This document shows, in pieces, positions 6,182-7,938 of a DNA stretch of 7,938 nt (position 1 is the stretch's first letter; every line of letters begins with the position of its first letter). Below the pieces are notes generated by a model that saw only the letters and a program-made list of their open reading frames with translations, had not been told where the DNA came from and did no database searches. This stretch comes from Planctomycetota bacterium. GTDB taxonomy: Bacteria > Planctomycetota > Planctomycetia > Pirellulales > Lacipirellulaceae. The stretch covers positions 1-7,938 of the forward strand of contig JAKEGR010000091.1 of assembly GCA_022615465.1 (NCBI GenBank). The letters run 5' to 3'. Position numbers and translations under genes: made by a program.

Positions 6182-7534
6182 ATGCATGAAACTTCTCCAA
6201 CGAATCACCCCGGCGCGGCGCACACAGACGGAACTGCATCCGCTCTCACGCCCCGCGAGCGGATCGCGGTGACCTGCTCGCATCGGGAACCAGACAAGCT
6301 GCCCGTCGACTTCGGCGGTTTCTTCCAAACCGGCATCCACGTCAGCATGGTTTACAAGCTGCGTCAATCGCTCGGCCTGGACCGGCCAGGCGCGCCTGTG
6401 AAAGTCGTCGAGGTTTATCAAATGCTCGGCGAAATCGCGCCCGACTTGCGTGCGTTCCTGGGCGTGGACACGGTGAATCTGACTGGAACGGAAACGATGT
6501 TCGGATTTCCGCAAACCGAGTTCAAGAAATGGCGGCTCGCCGATGGCACGCCTGTGTTGGTGCCGAGGGATTTCAACACGCAATACGAGCCGAACGGCGA
6601 GTTGCTTCAATGGCCCGGCGGCGACAAATCCGTCTCTCCCAGCGGGCGCATGCCGCAGGGCGGCAATTTCTTCGATGCGATCGTCCGCCAGCCGCCGCTG
6701 GACGAGACGCGACTGAATCCCGCCGACAACACGGAGGAATTCCAGCCCGTGGCGGAAGCCGAACTCGATCACTACGACCGGCTGGCCGCCAAGTTGCACA
6801 CCGAGACGGACCAGGCGATCATCTGCACATTTGGCGGGTTGACCTTTGGTGATATCGCGCTCGTGCCGGCGACATTTCTCAAACGACCCAAGGGAATCCG
6901 CGATATTGAAGAATGGTACGTGAGCACGGCGTTGCGTCCCGACCATATCAAGGCCGTGTTCGCGTGGCAGACGGAAACGGCCATCGAGAACCTGCGTCGC
7001 CTGCACACGGCGGTAGGCGACTTGCCGACCGTGATCCAGACCAACGGTACGGACTTCGGCACGCAGAACGGGCCATTTTGCAGCGTTGCGACATATCGCG
7101 ATCTGTACCTCCCTTTTCAAAAACGGGTCAACGGCTGGATTCACCGCAACACGAAGTGGAAGACACTCATGCACTGCTGCGGTGGCATTACGCCGCTGCT
7201 CGACGCCGTGGTCGAGGCGGAGTTTGACATTCTGAACCCGGTGCAATGTTCGGCCAGAGGCATGGAGGCAAAGTCGCTGAAGCAGCAGTACGGCGACCGA
7301 CTGGTATTTTGGGGCGGCGGCGTGGACACACAGCGCGTGTTGCCCTTTGGAACGCCGCAGGAGGTGCGAGACCAGGTGCGCGAACGGATCGAGACGTTTG
7401 CGCCGGGCGGCGGCTTTGTGTTTTCGACGATTCACAATGTGCAGGCAAACACTCCCATCGAGAACCTGCTTGCGCTGTTCGAGGTGCTTCAGGAGTATCG
7501 ACGTGAGACAATTCCTCCATGCCAAGGCCAGTAG
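6182..7534 (+). CDS. URO-D/MtaA-like family protein (putative methyltransferase)
   Basis: A 450-residue cytosolic protein of the uroporphyrinogen decarboxylase superfamily (URO-D fold TIM barrel). The typical family opening TPRERIAVTCSHREPDKLPV is at 23-42, after a variable ~20-residue N-tail. Downstream are DVNP-type equivalents FDILNPVQCSA (about 348-358), YGDRLVFWGGGVDTQ, PQEVRDQV and GGGFVFSTIHNVQANTP. It is unlikely to be HemE (about 340-370 residues), because this subgroup carries H331-x-C333-G, matching the first two zinc ligands of methylcobalamin:CoM methyltransferases such as MtaA. The later PGC cysteine of those enzymes is replaced by the IHNVQ region with H418; C356 is another possible ligand. 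A corrinoid-dependent methyl transfer or demethylation is therefore plausible but unproven, and no corrinoid protein is in view. The ATG lies 3 bases after the transporter stop, with GGTGG inside the transporter's end, suggesting translational coupling. Confidence 0.93.
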   Translation: MHETSPTNHPGAAHTDGTASALTPRERIAVTCSHREPDKLPVDFGGFFQTGIHVSMVYKLRQSLGLDRPGAPVKVVEVYQMLGEIAPDLRAFLGVDTVNLTGTETMFGFPQTEFKKWRLADGTPVLVPRDFNTQYEPNGELLQWPGGDKSVSPSGRMPQGGNFFDAIVRQPPLDETRLNPADNTEEFQPVAEAELDHYDRLAAKLHTETDQAIICTFGGLTFGDIALVPATFLKRPKGIRDIEEWYVSTALRPDHIKAVFAWQTETAIENLRRLHTAVGDLPTVIQTNGTDFGTQNGPFCSVATYRDLYLPFQKRVNGWIHRNTKWKTLMHCCGGITPLLDAVVEAEFDILNPVQCSARGMEAKSLKQQYGDRLVFWGGGVDTQRVLPFGTPQEVRDQVRERIETFAPGGGFVFSTIHNVQANTPIENLLALFEVLQEYRRETIPPCQGQ

Positions 7535-7649
7535 AGAATTAGGGCTCCTCCCAAAACGGTCGGAGATAGTCCCAGTTTTGCCGAGTCCGCAAGGCAACAC
7601 GGGAGGACTGTCCCCCTCTCCACGGCAGTTGTGGGAACGGTTATCAGGC
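7535..7649. repeat. Intergenic segment with imperfect inverted and near-direct repeats
   Basis: This lies between the URO-D-like and glycoside hydrolase genes. TTGCC (7578-7582) pairs with GGCAA (7593-7597), flanked by imperfectly complementary AGTCC and GGACT arms, to make a long weak hairpin (about 7568-7609). The left half ATAGTCCC is echoed on the right by ACTGTCCCC, and GGACTGTCC (7605-7613) is itself a palindrome with a one-base centre. From memory, GGGACTGTCCC-like stretches recur between genes in planctomycetes, so a dispersed repeat is possible. No T run marks it as a terminator. It does not rule out transcription continuing into the hydrolase gene. Confidence 0.45.
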
Positions 7650-7938
7650 ATGCTGCTCTTGCTCCTCGTTGCCACCTCATCGCTTCATGCCGCGCCGCCG
7701 GCCAACACCTTCCCCCTGGCCGGAGAGTGGCGATTCCAACTCGACCACGCCGATGTTGGCATTCAAGAACGCTGGTTTGACCTCGCGCTACAGCAGAAGA
7801 TCACGCTGCCCGGTTCGTTGCCCGCGCAGGGCATTGGGGACGATGTCACGGTGGACACCAAGTGGACCGGCAGCATTGTGGATCGCTCATGGTTCACGGC
7901 GCCGCAATACGCGAAGTATCGCGAGCCGGGCAATGTGA
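7650..7938 (+). CDS. Secreted GH2-type glycoside hydrolase, N-terminal part (runs off window)
   Basis: Ninety-six residues are visible and the frame is open at the window end. Residues 1-14 are a short leucine-rich signal peptide (MLLLLLVATSSLHA) with probable cleavage after A14; it lacks the usual basic residue near the start. An in-frame TTG at 7629 would add an arginine (LWERLSG) and is an alternative start. The mature part begins PLAGEWRFQLD, followed by ITLPGSLPAQGIGDDV, TKWTGSIVDRSWF and YAKYREPGN. This pattern matches the beta-sandwich sugar-binding domain that opens GH2-like hydrolases in Bacteroidota and planctomycetes. The catalytic TIM barrel is outside the window, so the reaction and substrate are not determined. 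It lies 115 bases after the URO-D-like gene on the same strand, consistent with one carbohydrate locus in which this enzyme frees a sugar outside the cytoplasm. Confidence 0.82.
   Translation, partial: MLLLLLVATSSLHAAPPANTFPLAGEWRFQLDHADVGIQERWFDLALQQKITLPGSLPAQGIGDDVTVDTKWTGSIVDRSWFTAPQYAKYREPGNV

Noticed and set aside
6182..7534. Assignment as the heme-pathway uroporphyrinogen decarboxylase hemE
   Set aside because: It is longer than HemE, carries an H-x-C-G metal-ligand-like motif, and sits in a sugar-use locus rather than with heme genes.
5909..7675. 588-codon open frame on the minus strand
   Set aside because: It lies antisense to the well-supported transporter and URO-D-like genes. 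Its translation is rich in Arg/His with no membrane, domain or catalytic pattern; it is open because of high G+C codon bias on the other strand.
1..7938. CRISPR array, tRNA, insertion sequence or defence genes
   Set aside because: No regularly spaced direct repeats, cloverleaf, transposase motif or defence-type domain were seen on either strand.

Overview
The window looks like a chromosomal segment of a Planctomycetota bacterium, probably of the Pirellulales type. This is inferred from gene content: a cytosolic Ser/Thr kinase fused to zinc ribbons, a DUF937 membrane protein, a URO-D-fold protein beside sugar uptake, and a secreted GH2-like enzyme. High G+C, long gene-poor leaders and dispersed-repeat-like intergenic hairpins fit the same picture. 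No rRNA, tRNA, CRISPR array, transposase or phage gene is visible.

Layout. Positions 100-1395 (+) encode a protein kinase whose C-terminal third is four tandem zinc ribbons. Positions 1486-1827 (+) encode a small pentapeptide-repeat protein with a near-perfect Shine-Dalgarno. Two minus-strand genes converge on it: an MFS exporter-like protein (3085-1874) and, upstream of that, a single-span DUF937 protein (4307-3162). A symmetrical palindrome separates these two. A 461-bp gene-free stretch (4308-4768) lies between the divergent DUF937 and sugar-transporter genes. It holds a structured leader for the DUF937 gene, candidate promoters in both directions and a REP-like hairpin.

From 4769 on, the plus strand carries what looks like a carbohydrate-use operon: a sugar porter (4769-6178), a URO-D/MtaA-like protein starting 4 bases after the transporter stop codon (6182-7534), and the beginning of a secreted GH2-type glycoside hydrolase (7650 to the window edge). 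The likely logic is extracytoplasmic release of a sugar, uptake by proton symport or facilitated transport, and a cytoplasmic step by the URO-D-fold enzyme whose substrate cannot be read from sequence.

The least ordinary items are the kinase with four zinc ribbons (non-RD catalytic loop, degenerate glycine loop), the DUF937 leader with mutually exclusive hairpins and a T7 run, and the URO-D-fold/sugar porter/GH2 cluster. No clearly new multi-gene system (defence, mobile or CRISPR-like) can be supported.
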